Source: DATKKX01 sp035542775
GTDB taxonomy: Bacteria; Planctomycetota; Phycisphaerae; UBA1845; UTPLA1
Direction of reading: 5' to 3'
Length of the DNA stretch: 28,096 nucleotides
NCBI GenBank assembly: GCA_035542775.1
Contig: DATKKX010000346.1
Span: 1-28,096, forward strand
Each line of letters begins with the position of its first letter. The stretch's first letter is position 1. The notes beneath the pieces are model-generated. The model saw only the letters and a list, made by a program, of their open reading frames with translations, ran no database searches and was not told the DNA's origin. Shown here piece after piece: positions 7,895 through 15,741 of this stretch. The position numbers and the translations under genes were made by a program.

Positions 7895-10359
7895 TTCCCG
7901 ACCTCCACCCGAGACTGATCAGGGGGCAGCAACTCAAAGTACAGTCGCTGTACCGCGTCGCGCTGACGCAGCGACCACGGCGGTATTCCCAGATATTCCT
8001 CGGCCTGGGCCAGCAGGGCCCGGGCATAACCGGCATTGTGGGATCCGAACGACCGGTCCTGTTTCACGAGGTCATAGTCGAACCTTGCGGCGTAATACGG
8101 GACCAACTCCGGGGGCGGAATCATCTCCGGATCGAGGTACATTGGGTCGCCCGGCGTGAAGTAGGGGGCAATCGCGGCCAGACGTATCTCGATCTCCTCC
8201 CGCGTCATCGACGTGAGCAGCGTTGCGGCGTCCTCGGAGTGGCAAGGCCCGCACGCCCGCATGCTCGGGAGGAAGGTGTGACCGCTGTCCACCGGATGGT
8301 CCGGTCCACCGTATGGTTCCGTATGCACGTGGCACACCGAGCACTCGTCGGGAATGCCCCACCAATGTTCGGTGTATGGTCCGATCAGCGGCGCCTCGTT
8401 CAACTTGTAACCGCCTATGCCGTGCAGCACCTCGGTCTGCGTCTGGTCGGGATCGTCGCCCAGGACCGCGGAGCCCATGGTGTGGCACTGGGCACACAGG
8501 AGATTGGGCGGCTGGCGGAGCTGACCGACATTCGGTCCGCCGTGCGGCGAATGGCAGGCCACGCATTCCACGTCGAACCATGCGCCCCATAAGCTGGGTT
8601 TGCTGCCCTCCGGCGCCAGGCGGTAGTCGGTCGAGTGGCATTGCAGGCAGTCATCCACCGCGTTGGGATCGCCCCACAGGTCGATCAAGGCCGTGGCATG
8701 CTTGGAGGTGGACCACTGCTCGAACTGCGGGTGGTGGTTCTCGCCGCACAGTCCGTGGCACGACTGGTGGCATGCACCGCACAGGGCGGAATCATAGTTC
8801 ACCGTCAGCGGGACGTTGTTTGGATCGACCACGTGATTGCTGCCCGGCCCGTGACAGTTCTCGCACTGTACGCCGGCCAATTGCGGAGTGATCTCGAGGT
8901 TCACGAAGCCGCTCTGGGTCCCATAGCCGACCGAGTGGCAGGGGTAGCACAGAACATTGTCGCCCGCGCCACCCTCGACCAGCGTGTTGAACGCAGTTCG
9001 ATGGATCGTGGCGTACCACATGTCGTAATTGGCGGTATGGCAGGCGGTGCAGGTACTGGCCCCGACATACAGCGCCGGGCTCGCCAGCGGGCCCGAGAAA
9101 TTCGGGGAGAACCGGATGAAATCGGCGATATCCACGTCGCCGTCATGATCGACATCCGCCCGGGCGAATTGCTCCGGCGTGCAGCCGGGAGGCGGGGTGG
9201 TCACCTGCGGGCCGGCCATGCAGCCGGCAAAAATGACGAGGTCGTCGATATCCACGTCACAATCCAGGTCGATGGCCCCCAGCGGACGCCCGAAGGCGTC
9301 CACGCCGGCCGGGGCCGGTACGTCCGGGCACGAGTCGCACGGATCGCCCACGCCGTCTCCGTCCGTGTCGGTCTGATTGATCGAGTGAAGGAGCGGGCAA
9401 TTGTCACATGCGTCCCCAAAGCCGTCCTCGTCGGAATCGGTCTGGTCCGGATTGGGCACGGAGGGGCAGTTGTCGCAGGCGTCGCCCACGCCATCCCCGT
9501 CGCTGTCCTCCTGTCCCGGGTTATAGCGATGCGGACAGTTGTCGACCGCATCCAGAATGCCGTCGCCGTCATCGTCGCCCGGGTAGGAGACGAGGGGCCA
9601 CACGCGGATAGCGCCTTGGTAGATCATCGAGGGGTACCCGCTGTTGGGAACCTCGGCCCAGGCGATAATCTTGATGTCCTGCTGCTGGGCCCAGCTATCG
9701 GCGTCAAACGTGAAGGTATTCTCGATGGTCTGGGAGCCCCCAGGGGCCAGGGTGATATCCGTCGTGGGCGCGGCCTGCTTGAACGAGTTGCGATGGTACC
9801 AATGCTCGGACGGCCAGTGGTCGAGCACCTGGACCATGTAGATCCGCAGCGATTTTCCGGTCCCGCCGGGCTCAATGCCCACCTGGGCGCAGGCGTTGTA
9901 GGTCTGGCCGCCGAGGTGCGTGACGGTCAGGGCGATGGTGACATCGGTTCCGACGCCCCGCTCCGGCAGGAAATGGTTGACTCGGTAGATGTTGTACAGC
10001 TGATCGACGTCGGGGAGGGCTCCGACGAACTTGTCCCATCCATCGAACACCGCCGTCGGTGTGTACTCGCCCTCGAAGAACATCCAGCGGTCAAGGCCCC
10101 AGGGCGTTTCATAGCCGTCCCAGTTGACATGGTACTGAACGAAGGCGAAGGAATCCGGATAGACATCCAGAAGTCGGCTCAACGCGGGACCCGCGTCAGC
10201 GCAGGACAGTCACCACAAGTTGGTGAATTCTTCGCATAACACCACGCGGTTGGCGGCCACGACCGGCGGAGCCGCCACGCTGAGCACGGCCGCTACGGTC
10301 AGGAGCACTGCCTGTGGAAGAGTACACGAGCAGACTGCTCGGCGCGGATTATTCGTCAT
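7891..10359 (-). CDS. Selenocysteine-containing thioredoxin-like / nonahaem c-type cytochrome fusion
   Basis: Read through TGA codon 50 (10212-10210) this is one 822-residue protein; without recoding it would need an internal TTG at 10182 and lose its signal peptide. The ATG at 10359 follows GAGGTG and opens a signal peptide ending near APPVVAA. Then comes VVLCEEFTNLW-U-LSCADAGP (Sec50, Cys53) and the cis-Pro segment YTPTAVFDG. Thrombospondin type 3 repeats (DSDGDGVGDACDNCP type, about 260-350) and dockerin-like repeats (about 360-435) follow. Nine CXXCH sites lie at about 435-705: CTACH, CYPCH, CENCH, CGACH, CLQCH, CVACH, CAQCH, CSVCH, CGPCH. It heads the hydrogenase operon and probably accepts its electrons in the periplasm or at the surface. 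Its terminal codon is a genuine TGA stop. Confidence 0.88.
10177..10200 (-). promoter_or_regulatory. Bacterial SECIS-like hairpin
   Basis: On the minus strand GCTGACGCG (10200-10192) pairs with CGCGTT-(G)-AGC (10186-10177), with one bulged G and one G-U pair, around loop GGTCC (10191-10187). Exactly 18 nt separate the UGA from the loop, as in the hairpin at 1593-1624. Relative to that hairpin, two stem pairs are exchanged with pairing kept (U-A to A-U, C-G to G-C) and one A-U becomes G-U. Confidence 0.78.
10210..10212 (-). other. In-frame TGA read as selenocysteine (Sec50)
   Basis: The TGA joins a signal-peptide-bearing frame (10359-10213) to the long downstream frame at the first position of a U-L-S-C redox motif, aligned with the TGA of the 1460-3028 gene. 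The protein context on both sides (CEEFT upstream, ADAGPALSRLL downstream) is conserved with that gene. Confidence 0.87.
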
Positions 10360-10716
10360 CCCCTGCACCTCGTTCCTAGAGCTTGGATTATCGTCCCTCT
10401 CCTCGCCCCTGCGGCGCGGCCCGCCCTCCTCGGCTAGACGTCTCGAAAGCTAGCCGATGTATTATCGCGAGAATGAGCGTCAAAAGTCAAGGAACTCTTG
10501 TTGTCCGGACGTCTGCAAAATGCTTCGAATTCCTGCTTCAGAAGCCGGTCCGGCGACGAAATTGGCAGACGCAGAGTATCCACTGGCTCCGAATGCGGTG
10601 CCGTAGAAACGCCAGGCTCATGCGGTCATGGGGAAACCGCAATGCTCGCCGACGCCGGCGTGCTCACCAGGCATGCTGTCAGGCCAGGAAAGTAATCGAC
10701 CTCGGCATGCTCAAAA
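10360..10716. other. Non-coding leader and promoter region of the hydrogenase operon
   Basis: About 360 nt without a credible gene separate the terminator of the TldD-like gene from the selenocytochrome start. It holds the promoter at 10461-10490 and, just downstream of it on the minus strand, a hairpin GGCTAG (10432-10437) / CTAGCC (10450-10455) near the expected transcript start. I see nothing I can name in 10500-10716. Confidence 0.5.
10461..10490 (-). promoter_or_regulatory. Putative sigma70-type promoter of the hydrogenase operon
   Basis: On the minus strand TTGACT (10490-10485) is followed after 18 nt by GATAAT (10466-10461). Transcription would begin near 10454, about 95 nt before the ATG at 10359. 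It is the only good -35/-10 pair I noticed in this gap. Confidence 0.5.
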
Positions 10717-10754
10717 GGACCTCGCTGCTCGTGACCGGTCGGGCAGCGAGGTCC
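10717..10754 (-). terminator. Rho-independent terminator of the 10788-12551 gene
   Basis: On the minus strand a perfect 12-bp stem GGACCTCGCTGC / GCAGCGAGGTCC is followed by TTTTGA. It starts about 33 nt after the stop codon and separates the TldD-like pair from the hydrogenase operon. Confidence 0.8.
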
Positions 10755-10787
10755 GAGCTTCTCGAGGCGGGGCCGCGCACGTCACCC

Positions 10788-12551
10788 TTACTCGTCCGCC
10801 TCGTCCGCTGGCTTTTGTGCTCGCGCCAGCGGATTCGGCAGGATCGGCGGCTTGTCGAAGTCGCGCTCAATCTTGGCCAGATCCAACTCCTCGAACAACA
10901 GGCCCGGAGCGACGACGGTCCGTCCACCCGTGCCGCCGCTGTTGAGGACATACGGTTTGTCGCCCGCCGCCAGCATCCGCTTGAAGGCCTTGAGGTCAAA
11001 GCGGGCGATCTCGGCGCCGCGGACCAGCTCTTCGTGGCCGTCCGGATAGACCTTGTACATGGCCAGCGGTGTGCCGCCCTCGCCGCCGCCTCGGGCAAAG
11101 CCGCTGATGCCGAGGCTGCTGAGGTATTCGGAGTACCGCCCGCTGTCGCCCTCGGCGCTGCCAAGAACCGCGATTCGGATCCCGAACTCGAGATCTTCAT
11201 CCGCGCAGGCTTCCAACAGCTTGCGTCGGAGGGCCTGCTCTGCCTGGGCGTCGCTGCTGGTCACGACCAGGCATCCCACCGAGGGGCTCGGACGATAGTC
11301 GCCGCGGCCGTGGCCGGTCGATTTCTTGAAGGTCTTCGAGGGGTTCCGCGACATGACCAGCGTTTTGAGACGCCCGCCTTCCACGAGGGTCACCGGCCTG
11401 ACTTTCACCCCTTGATCGTCGTAGAGGTAGTGACCCATGACCACTTGCCCGTCGATGGACTCCTTCGTGGGATCATCCACTACATTGAGGAATTTCGGGA
11501 GGATTCGTTTGTTCAGCTTTTTCTCGAAATCGTCGGGATTGCTCTGGCTGCCGATCGGACGCTGACCGCCGGCAAACTGGCCCGCGAAACGCTGGGAGAA
11601 GAGGACGGCAGCGGCTCGAGGTTCGAAGAGGACGGGCCCCGTGTAGCTTTCGAGCTTCGGCGCATTCTTGATCGCCACAAGCTGCTGGACCATCTTGCGG
11701 CACCGCTCCGACAGGTCCTTCATGGAGGGGAGCCCGTCGAGCTTTCGGGCGTACACGTTGATCGAGTCCGACAGTCTCATTCCATCGTCGGCCTGGACGG
11801 TGGCGCTGATGGTCAACGAGAATCTCGCATCGCCGACGCGGAGACGGGTGCCTTCGGTGTTGACCAGATACTTGTTGCCGGCGGTGCCGTTGATGTTGAC
11901 GCTCGAACTCTGCACGTCGGGGTATTCGAGGAAGATCCTGGACAGATCGGTCGCCATCTTCTCCAGGTCCTTGAGGCTTATCGCGACTTCGACGCGGTCC
12001 TCGAAGCTGACGGTCGGATCTTCGTGCGAGAAATCCGGCGGCTTGTCCTCGATCACCTTGGTCTTCATGAAGGCCAGTTTCCGTTCGTAGTTCTCGATGA
12101 CGGACTTGTACTCGCGATCGGTGGCCCACCAGATGCCCTGGCGGATGGCGTTGTAGTCATCCTCGATGGGTATGTCCGCGCCTCCCATGCCGCCGAACAT
12201 GCTGAAGTAATATCCGCCGTAATCCCCGCTGAAATTGGTGTTGTCCTGGTCATAGGACCCCACGCGGATGCTGGTGCGGAGCCGTCGCCAGCGATTCTCG
12301 CTCGAACTTGTGAGGGCTCCGAGCCTGGCCCCGGCGGAAGAGCTGACGGTGTCCCCCAATCCGTACTCGATGAAGTAAGGCCGCTGGAGGTCTTCCAGCT
12401 TCAGCCCGTCCTTGCCCCGCTCCAGCTCATCGACCAGGGCCCGCAGGACGACGTCCTTCTTCACCTCGGTCTGAACTTTGTCGTCCGCCGCAGCCCGGTT
12501 CCACGAAACACAAACGATCAGCAGGACTATTGCCGAAATGGATCGCATCAT
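10788..12551 (-). CDS. Exported TldD/PmbA-like protein lacking zinc ligands (TldE-like partner)
   Basis: The 587-residue protein has a Sec-type signal peptide (MMRSISAIVLLIVCVSWNRAAA). Its C-terminal half has the TldD/PmbA fold signature (YTGPVLFEPRAA, LVMSRNPSKTFKKSTGHGRG). The HExxxH zinc motif of TldD is degenerate here (FSQRFAGQF), and the C-terminal zinc Cys is absent (NSGGTGGRTVVAPG). It follows the intact paralogue by 72 nt with GGAG before the ATG. In Escherichia coli TldD (catalytic) and TldE/PmbA (non-catalytic) form a heterodimeric protease, so I infer the same division here but outside the cytoplasm. The substrate is unknown. Confidence 0.8.
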   Translation of the reverse strand: MMRSISAIVLLIVCVSWNRAAADDKVQTEVKKDVVLRALVDELERGKDGLKLEDLQRPYFIEYGLGDTVSSSAGARLGALTSSSENRWRRLRTSIRVGSYDQDNTNFSGDYGGYYFSMFGGMGGADIPIEDDYNAIRQGIWWATDREYKSVIENYERKLAFMKTKVIEDKPPDFSHEDPTVSFEDRVEVAISLKDLEKMATDLSRIFLEYPDVQSSSVNINGTAGNKYLVNTEGTRLRVGDARFSLTISATVQADDGMRLSDSINVYARKLDGLPSMKDLSERCRKMVQQLVAIKNAPKLESYTGPVLFEPRAAAVLFSQRFAGQFAGGQRPIGSQSNPDDFEKKLNKRILPKFLNVVDDPTKESIDGQVVMGHYLYDDQGVKVRPVTLVEGGRLKTLVMSRNPSKTFKKSTGHGRGDYRPSPSVGCLVVTSSDAQAEQALRRKLLEACADEDLEFGIRIAVLGSAEGDSGRYSEYLSSLGISGFARGGGEGGTPLAMYKVYPDGHEELVRGAEIARFDLKAFKRMLAAGDKPYVLNSGGTGGRTVVAPGLLFEELDLAKIERDFDKPPILPNPLARAQKPADEADE

Positions 12552-12623
12552 TGGTGATCTCCTTCATCAATGGTGGTAAAGCACGACGATCGGTCCCGGC
12601 CGAGCCGGGGCCCGACGCGGCGG

Positions 12624-14351
12624 TTATTTTCTCCCGTTCTTCTCCGAGGCGATCGGCGCCTCCAGAATCGGCGGGCGATTCTGAGCCTTTTCCTTCTTCT
12701 CGACTTCGATCTGTTCCACGAGGATGCTCGGTGAAATCGCGGACACGGGCACGCTGCCCGATTCCGCCCCGCAGTAGCCGTTGAAGATGTCCATGTCGTC
12801 GGCGGTGCAGAGGATCTTCGAGAAGCAGGTGAGGGGCGTCCCGACGATGTCCACGCCTCGAACCAGCTCGTCGGGCCGGCCGTCGGCCCATACGCGATAG
12901 ACCAGGATCGGTATCACCTTGAATGCCTGCGGCATGAACGTCTGGGTCATGGTGAAGCCGCCGGAGATATCCGTGAACAGCAGCCCGTATTCCTTGTCCT
13001 GCTTCTTGCACTCCTCGATGAGCATGCTGCGCAGTTCCTCGAACGGCACCTGGTTGGTCGATTCGATGGTGAGATTGCCCTGCCGGGCCACGACACTGCT
13101 GCCGGGCTGGCGCCGCCCATGGCCGTTCGACTTGGTGAAGCCCCGTGTGGGAGAGCGTGACAGCAGGAACGTCTTCAGGACGCCCTTGTCCACGATGACG
13201 GCCGGCTGCCCGGGAATGCACTCGTCGTCGAACTCGTAGAAGCCGTTCAGGGGTTTGCCCTTGAAAACCTTCTTGGAGGGATCGTCGGTGATGCTGATGA
13301 AGGTGGGCAGAATTTCCTGACCGACCTTCTTGGCGTACGTCTGGCCCTCCTCGACGTCCTTTTGTCGATGGCCCTCGATGCGGTGCCCGAAAATTTCGTG
13401 GAAGAAGACGCCGCTGGCCCGGTTCATGAGGATGGCCGGACCGGTGTAGGGTTCCACGATCGGCGCTTCTCGAAGGGCAAGAATGTCCTTGATGACCCGG
13501 TCCACACCCGTGACGATCTCATCGTCGCCGGGCAGGTCTTCCAGGCTGTGAGCATCGAAACTCTTGTATTGCCACAGTTCCATCCCATCGTCGGCGATGG
13601 TGGAAGCCCGGACGCCGATTCGCCATTGCCCCCAGCCGAACTGGAGCTTGCTGCCCTCTGAGTTGACCGCCAGGCGATTGGTGGTCTCGCCGGTGAGCGT
13701 GACGTCGGAGCTGTAAATCGAGGGATGCTCGCGGAAGCGGCGCGAGAGGTTCTTGATGCGCTCGACCAGCTTGTCGCGATCGAACTTCTGGTCGACCCAT
13801 GGTCCGATGTGCTTGCTGGCGTCCTCCTTGGAAAAATCGTCTGAAGGGTCCTCTTCCTCGACTTTGACCTTCACGTTGGCCTTGACTTGGGCCAGACGCT
13901 TGACCGCGGCCTTGAACTGCTCGTCGGTTCGGAGCCAGACCGCATGGCGCGAGGCCACCGGGTCATCGTTCAGCGGCAGGCTGGTCATGCCTCTGCCGGA
14001 GTACTCGTAGCCCTGATCGCGAATCTGGTGGGTGCTGTCGAGCTTGTATTCCCCGCAGCGCAGGTCCACGTCAAGCACCCGCCGGTGGTCTATTCGATTG
14101 GTCGTGAGTGCCCCCAGGGATGCCTCGATGCTGACGCTTTTCTCGTCGGTCACGGCATATTGCAGGAAATACGGCTTGGTTCCATCCGGCCCGACGAGCT
14201 TGTTCATCGACAGACGCAGCTCGTCCTGCAAAATGCCCAGGAGCGGGTGCTCCTCAACTCCGCTTGCGGGCGCGGGCCACGACAAGCCGATGCACAGGCC
14301 CAGCAACGGCCACAATGTTCCACGGACTCTCAACCGGTTTAGTTGAAGCAT
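12624..14351 (-). CDS. Exported TldD-like zinc metallopeptidase
   Basis: The 575-residue protein from the ATG at 14351 has an excellent AGGAGG ribosome site 8 nt upstream and a hydrophobic signal sequence (MLQLNRLRVRGTLWPLLGLCIGL). The frame continues to 14504, but that part looks non-coding. The TldD zinc site is complete: HEIFGH (HExxxH, about residues 316-321) and the C-terminal Cys in GYCGAESGSVPVS (about 525), equivalent to the Cys ligand of TldD. LLSRSPTRGFTKSNGHGR is the conserved TldD/PmbA segment. It is the first gene of a two-gene unit with the non-catalytic paralogue, and probably a periplasmic protease acting on a modified peptide or unfolded protein. Confidence 0.85.
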   Translation of the reverse strand: MLQLNRLRVRGTLWPLLGLCIGLSWPAPASGVEEHPLLGILQDELRLSMNKLVGPDGTKPYFLQYAVTDEKSVSIEASLGALTTNRIDHRRVLDVDLRCGEYKLDSTHQIRDQGYEYSGRGMTSLPLNDDPVASRHAVWLRTDEQFKAAVKRLAQVKANVKVKVEEEDPSDDFSKEDASKHIGPWVDQKFDRDKLVERIKNLSRRFREHPSIYSSDVTLTGETTNRLAVNSEGSKLQFGWGQWRIGVRASTIADDGMELWQYKSFDAHSLEDLPGDDEIVTGVDRVIKDILALREAPIVEPYTGPAILMNRASGVFFHEIFGHRIEGHRQKDVEEGQTYAKKVGQEILPTFISITDDPSKKVFKGKPLNGFYEFDDECIPGQPAVIVDKGVLKTFLLSRSPTRGFTKSNGHGRRQPGSSVVARQGNLTIESTNQVPFEELRSMLIEECKKQDKEYGLLFTDISGGFTMTQTFMPQAFKVIPILVYRVWADGRPDELVRGVDIVGTPLTCFSKILCTADDMDIFNGYCGAESGSVPVSAISPSILVEQIEVEKKEKAQNRPPILEAPIASEKNGRK

Positions 14352-14928
14352 GATATCGGCCTCCTGAAATGGAAAGAAAGTGCCGGCCCACGAAAGGCCA
14401 TGATCCGCTAGTATAGCGCCGAGACAAGCATTGCATAGGGCGGGCCGCCCATCGCGGACTGCCCTGTCATGAAGGCGTTCGCATAGGTCCTGCGGTCGTG
14501 CCAACCTCTGTCATGTGAGCGACGGCGAAGTCGTCTCAAGAGGCGACTCGACTACTTTCGTATACGCTGTTCCCACGGTAATAGTCGCGGCAGAGGCGTC
14601 CGCGCAACGAGGTTTCGCTTGGAAAAAATCAGGCTGCGGGTCAGTGCTGTTGCCAGGAAGCCCGGCGCCGCCGATGAAGCCTCAGCCGGCGGGATAGGCG
14701 GAACGGCCGTCCGACCTGTGAATTGGCCTCGGCTGGCCCTGGCCCAGGGCCCGTAATCCGTTGTCAGCAAGAGCCTTGAAGGCAAAGGCTCATATCGTCG
14801 CGTGAACTTCGCTTGCGGATGGCGCGTACCTCCAATTGGCAACCGTACCGGATGGCTGAGGATCCGGTGCATTGACGTGTCGGCTGATTCGGATGAAAAC
14901 CTCCGATCGCATTTCGGCGGGTGAAATC
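14352..14928. other. Divergent intergenic region without a recognisable gene
   Basis: This stretch separates the divergently transcribed TldD-like and methyltransferase genes. A TATACT -10-like box for the minus-strand unit is at 14415-14410 without a clear -35. A 7-bp hairpin GAGCCTT (14771-14777) / AAGGCTC (14785-14791) lies toward the methyltransferase. Open frames here have no family-like sequence or ribosome site, so I call none of them. Confidence 0.45.
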
Positions 14929-15651
14929 ATGGACTTCCGAAACACATACGAGGATGTCGCCTATGCCGCGGCCTATGCGAAGCTCGAGTTCCCCGGCACC
15001 TATTACCTGGCATTCAGGGATCTGCCGGAGATTCTCTCCCGGCATGTTAGGGGGAAACGGGCCCTGGACATGGGCTGCGGGGCGGGCCGCTCGACGCGTT
15101 TTCTGCGCAAGCTGGGTTTTGATGTCGTCGGCGTCGATATTGCCGAGGAGATGGTCCGCCGGGCACAGGCGTTCGATGCGGATGGCGATTACCGCTTGGT
15201 CGCCGATGGAGATCTTGGCCAGTTCGCGGACGGCGCTTTCGATTTGGCCTTGTCTGCGTTCCCGTTCGACAACATTCCCACGGCGGGAAGGAAAGTGAGG
15301 TTGTTACTGGAGCTGGCCAGGGTGCTGAAGCCGGACGGCCGCATCGTCAATCTGGTTTCTTCGCCCGAAATCTACCTGCACGAGTGGGTGTCCTTCAGCA
15401 CGAAGGACTTTCCCGAAAATCGTCAGGCACGATGCGGCGACCTGGTGCGGATCATCAATGCCGCCCTCGATGACAAGCGACCGGCGGTGGACGTGCTGTG
15501 GCCCGACGAGGATTACCTCGAAGTATACCGGCAGTCCGGCCTGAAAGTAGTCGAAGTCTGTCGGCCGCTCGGCAGAATCGGCGAACCATATCCATGGGTC
15601 AACGAGATGACGATCGCCCCGTGGGTCATCTACGTCTTGGGGCGCGCCTAG
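14929..15651 (+). CDS. Class I SAM-dependent methyltransferase
   Basis: The 240-residue protein has the SAM-binding motif I ALDMGCGAGRSTRFL (about 45-59), followed by VVGVDIAEEMV (acidic ribose-binding residue), a motif around FDLALSAFPFDNIP and a methyltransferase-11-like core. I chose the ATG at 14929 (MDFRNTYEDVAYAAAYAKLEFPG), which begins like this family; in-frame starts at 14872 (TTG) and 14893 (ATG) are less likely. The acceptor substrate cannot be read from sequence. It ends at the hairpin at 15651-15671, convergent with the dehydrogenase gene, and appears monocistronic. Confidence 0.8.
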   Translation: MDFRNTYEDVAYAAAYAKLEFPGTYYLAFRDLPEILSRHVRGKRALDMGCGAGRSTRFLRKLGFDVVGVDIAEEMVRRAQAFDADGDYRLVADGDLGQFADGAFDLALSAFPFDNIPTAGRKVRLLLELARVLKPDGRIVNLVSSPEIYLHEWVSFSTKDFPENRQARCGDLVRIINAALDDKRPAVDVLWPDEDYLEVYRQSGLKVVEVCRPLGRIGEPYPWVNEMTIAPWVIYVLGRA

Positions 15652-15671
15652 GACGGCCCAGCGGGCCGTCC
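15651..15671. terminator. Hairpin terminator between convergent genes
   Basis: A perfect 9-bp stem GGACGGCCC / GGGCCGTCC with loop AGC starts at the last base of the methyltransferase stop codon. No T-tract follows. It could serve the convergent dehydrogenase gene (ending at 15742) as well. Confidence 0.6.
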
Positions 15672-15741
15672 TGGGATGACGGGCTTCCGGCCCGGGTGGC
15701 CCTCGGCGAGATGCCCATGCCGCGGGTTGCCGGAAGGTCCG

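Noticed and set aside
10545..10625. tRNA-Leu-like sequence (CGAAATTGGCAGACGC resembles a tRNA-Leu D-arm)
   Set aside because: No matching acceptor stem and no T-arm with GTTC-type loop could be found around it.
14552..14872. 106-codon minus-strand open frame in the divergent gap
   Set aside because: No ribosome site, no family-like sequence and a basic Pro/Arg-rich composition typical of chance frames.
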